From assembly GCA_963921825.1 (NCBI GenBank), contig OY997588.1:7640001-7704000 (forward strand): 64,000 bases of DNA, read 5' to 3'. The number at the start of each line of letters is the position of its first letter. The stretch's first letter is position 1. Below the pieces are notes generated by a model. It worked only from the letters and a program-made list of their open reading frames with translations, did no database searches and had not been told where the DNA came from. Origin of the DNA: Erodium maritimum. Lineage: Eukaryota > Streptophyta > Magnoliopsida > Geraniales > Geraniaceae. Both the position numbers and the translations under genes were made by a program. This document shows, piece after piece, positions 60,922 through 64,000 of the stretch.

Positions 60922-63286
60922 AAAATGGATCTCCAAAACATATATTGTTGAAATAAAAGATAATTGGCATAATTTACCAAGAGCTGAATCATTACATACA
61001 ATGAGAAAACACTTCTTTATATAGTGAATTGACCTACACTAAAGTAGGAACCAAACTACAAAAAAAGGAAAGGCATGGGCACCAAGCTCCTGAATTTACT
61101 TGGACAATAGGTCCTTAATTTAACGGTAATTATATTAACAGATATCAATATTCTCACTAAAATATTTGAACATGTTCCAGCCATATACATAACCATCAAA
61201 TAAAGTTCACATACTATTCAGGAGAAAAAAATAAGTAAAACAAATTGTTTTCATGTAAAGGGAGGTAACCAGATAAAAAATATCCAGGATATTTTCTTTA
61301 ACTCAAACCTTGGGCTGCTGATCAGGCTTTGGAAATTGGCGTATATGCACATTTGCTAGTAACAAAATCAGGTGCTCTCTTTGATTTGCCACATTGTCTT
61401 TCTGTGAATTCACCAACCAATGAATTATACACACTAGCATCCCACAAATAACCACATAAAGTTACATACATAGCTTAAAATATAATATGCTTTGTCTGTT
61501 CCACCTGAAACCCAAACATTGTCTGTAGCCAATCCAAAATATCATTATCTTTTTTCTTCTTGAAGTCCTTGGGCCATGGAAGGCCTCTGGTGTTGCGGAG
61601 GGCAAAAACAGCAGCTTGTATCTGCAAATCAATATAAATAAACAGATTAGCATGTCAATAATAGTAGTGAAAACCAAATATCAAGGTGATCATGCATCCA
61701 GAGACTAGAAATAAACCTCAGGGTATTTCATAATCGCTTGGTTTGCACTATCAGGATCAAGAGGAAGAATATTATAAGGGACATAGATCTGTGTTTTTTC
61801 TGCAACTTTATCCTGAGCTTCTAAAATCTGAGAAGCCACAAAGTGATGTCAGACAGGTAGGCTTAATAAATCTACAAGATATTGAAACTTTATTGGCAAT
61901 AACAATGACGAAATAAATACTGGGCAAATCTATAACAAAACTTTGTAAGAAAATATCTTGAAAGACATTGTTTCACCTCACGATCAACTTCCATGGACTG
62001 GGTCATATTAACTGCCTTCAAAACTTCAAACAGTACATTAGCAGTTTGATATGCCTTGGTTAGCTGTGCACTGGATGCAAAAAGGGAGAAAACATGTACA
62101 TGAGTTGAAGAGTGAAGACATTCAAATAGGGTTGAATTAGAGCAATTACATCATCTGAAGAGACTTTACTATATTCAGAACTCACCGATCAGCTTTATCA
62201 GCAGCATTTTGCAAAGCTTGAATATATTTCTTGTAGTAATGCTGATAAAAACTTTGCATTTCACGTGCATCACTTTTTTTAACCCTTCCCATCAGTGTGG
62301 GATCATTCTCCTGAAGTACATTGATGAAAAATAAGAAGAAAACACTTCATAATTATAAAATGGTTGAAGGAGAAAGCTAACAATTAACTGGATGACTATA
62401 AGTATTAGCAAAAGTCACAAGAACAATATCATTGCCATTAAAAATCATGCCCAACTTTAACATGGGGAGACTCAAAGATGAAACTATTATGGGCATGGTT
62501 TTCTAAGAGTACTAATATTTAAACCTAACTCCAAACAGAGATATAGCAACATTGTTTCTAGCAGTACACATACACATTTCCTCGTAATGATGAAAGTTTA
62601 AATGTAAGGAGTCCATGCAACCAACATATTCATTGGCAAAATTCCGGTTTTCCTGCTTTAAATAAAGAAGTCAAAACACTTTTAAACCACCATATACCAT
62701 ATCCCTTGGCAGTCAAATCTTCATCTGGTGAAGTATTCTTCAAAACATCCAAGGCCATAATGAAGAAACAAAACAGACCACTTTTTGAGTCAATGAATAC
62801 ATTATTCATCCAACTTATCCTCAAAAATAGAAGAGTTGGAATTCCTTTAACAGTTAAATTCAATGAAGTCTAACTTAGATTGTAATCTACATATTCAAGT
62901 GGCTACTCTAGAACCTTTCTTGCACATTCAGTAATGGACGAAGGAGACGATCTCATACCAATTGAATTTTCAGGATGCTATTGCTCCACATATTAAAAAT
63001 GAAGTTATTCCATTACTGGAACCCATGGTAACAAAAATGGGCCAAATTCCATCCAAGAAGGATCTACCTTCGCAATCAGGCATAAGCAATTGATAAACTA
63101 TATAACAGAAACATATTCTCTGTGGCCCCACTGAGTTTGAAATGATAGAGCAAAAAGTTATTAAAATGAAGTAAACTCTGCATACCCGTTCAAGACGTTG
63201 AAGTAGAGCAGTTTTAAACTGGCGAACACCACGTCCACTGGAAGTGGGATCCAACCTATGAGCCTTCTCAAAGGCATAAAATCGAC
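50737..63286 (-). CDS. CALS: Callose synthase (GSL family, CalS1-4 group), lacking first exon(s)
   Basis: Plasma-membrane 1,3-beta-glucan synthase using UDP-glucose (cell plate, plasmodesmata, wounding). I traced 41 exons from 63286-63186 ([20 protein letters not shown]) to 50985-50737 (...[12 protein letters not shown] stop), about 1,890 codons. The known proteins have about 1,950, so roughly 65 N-terminal residues lie beyond the window or in an upstream exon. Order: soluble N-terminus ([20 protein letters not shown], Fks1-type domain), first membrane block (58.9-57.2 kb), large cytosolic catalytic loop (56.98-53.08 kb: [40 protein letters not shown]), then the C-terminal membrane block, mostly in the 801-bp exon 52987-52187 ([40 protein letters not shown]). 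Reading frame is intact throughout; splice phases agree. Sequence fits CalS1/2/3 better than other GSLs. Paralogue not resolved. Confidence 0.93.
51065..51220 (+). repeat. SINE-like repeat in the last callose synthase intron
   Basis: CTCTACCAACTATTTGTTGGGTCAAGTAGC and the tail GATCCCGAATCTTTATACATTTA match the minus strand of the PIG-V intron repeat at about 1,035-1,105. The head region is diverged. Two unrelated introns sharing this tail supports a retroposon family. Confidence 0.5.
60889..60919. repeat. Microsatellite (AT)n(AC)n in a callose synthase intron
   Basis: A perfect dinucleotide run ATATATATAT followed by ACACACACAC repeats, intronic between exons 61401-61309 and 60682-60591. Confidence 0.85.
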
Positions 63287-64000
63287 CTAGAGCCAAGGCC
63301 ATGACATGAATTAATTTTTAAAGGAAAAAAATATTATCATACGCCAAAAGAATACATACATATTGTGTAAATCACGATGCTAGAAATGATGTTTTTTGTA
63401 GTTTTGTAAGTTTACAAGATGCTAACTAGGTGCAGACATCAACCGCCTACACCATCAATTGACTATAGACTTGGAAGATCGTGTGATTGATATAACCAGT
63501 GTACGAATTGACTGATAAGAAAATGTATATTGATCGTGAGACATTCTATAAATTTGAAAAGTGAGCACCCTCCATTGGGCAAATAGTAAGGCTTCCTAAC
63601 ATCAAATCTAAGAGTATAAAAGAAAAAATTCCAGTTCACATGCAATTCTTTTTATGGCACTGCAAAATTCAGAGGGGAAAATTGACGCCAACGGTCGTGC
63701 ACTGTAAACAACGGAGCTATCTATACTTCACATAAAGCAGTATTCAATAAATATTATGTAGAAAAAAACACATCTCATCATGAGAAAGTGTACATATTTT
63801 TATATCAATTTACTCAGTAACTTTGAACAACATAATCAAAAGATAATTAACTACAAGTAGCATATATTCATTCTACTTAGTAGAACACAAATTGAGTAGT
63901 CAAACTTCTACAATAGCACAAATCCACAACATGTAGCTTCCTTCCCAAACTGATTCCAAGCAACTAGAGGCGTGTTACTAATTCACTACCAAGAAAACCA
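63287..64000 (-). other. Callose synthase first visible intron
   Basis: AT-rich sequence upstream of the exon starting at 63,286. The exon's first codon is split (the acceptor leaves GT CGA TTT), so this is intron, at least 714 bp long. No exon encoding the expected N-terminal start is visible before the window ends. Confidence 0.7.

Noticed and set aside
62630-62863. 77-codon minus-strand open frame inside a callose synthase intron
   Set aside because: Lies between the well-supported exons 63286-63186 and 62310-62186; no similarity to callose synthase or another domain.

Overview
The window is nuclear DNA of a flowering plant, most likely a eudicot. Genes have many GT-AG introns, intergenic DNA is AT-rich, plant-type repeats are common (solo LTRs, a TRIM, hAT and Mutator-like MITEs, LINE relics), and the gene families are plant ones (dirigent, fibrillin, callose synthase, EL1-like kinase). 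The species cannot be named from the sequence. No prokaryotic or organellar segment is visible.

Layout. 1-1.9 kb: 3' end of a PIG-V (GPI mannosyltransferase 2) gene, + strand. 3.4-10.4 kb: three intron-less dirigent genes on the + strand. The second and third lie in a segmental tandem duplication of about 1.15 kb that also copies the promoter (AC elements, CACGTG, TATA box). A LINE ORF1 relic lies between the two copies. 10.6-26.4 kb: a repeat-rich block. It holds a long-inverted-repeat element whose left arm was hit by a solo LTR, a 2.9-kb solo LTR, a composite foldback MITE, a 63-residue two-exon gene (22.4-22.7 kb) and a minus-strand LINE relic. 26.6-31.9 kb: a 16-exon EL1-like/MUT9-like casein kinase 1 gene (689 aa). 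33.3-37.1 kb: 5-exon cytosolic 10-formyl-THF synthetase (636 aa), with two MITEs in its introns. 38.7-42.0 kb: 11-exon plastid fibrillin/PAP of the FBN12 (PAP12) type (410 aa). 43.2-44.8 kb: a single-exon, plant-specific coiled-coil protein on the - strand. 46.0-48.1 kb: RPS18 (uS13) on the - strand, with a first coding exon consisting only of ATG. 48.4-49.5 kb: a second copy of the foldback MITE family, interrupted by a hAT-like element. 50.7 kb to the end: 41 exons of a callose synthase of the CalS1-4 group on the - strand, with its first roughly 65 codons outside the window.

The genes do not form a pathway. They are a normal run of independent plant genes (cell wall and apoplast: dirigent, callose synthase; one-carbon metabolism: THFS; plastid lipid bodies: fibrillin; translation: RPS18; signalling: kinase; GPI anchors: PIG-V). 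I found no convincing new biochemical system. The most informative unusual structures are the nested transposons, whose insertion order can be read from target-site duplications and rebuilt empty sites, the dirigent duplication with uneven divergence, and the small unannotated-looking 63-aa gene. Exon boundaries were read by eye from splice sites and protein continuity and may be off by a base in a few places.
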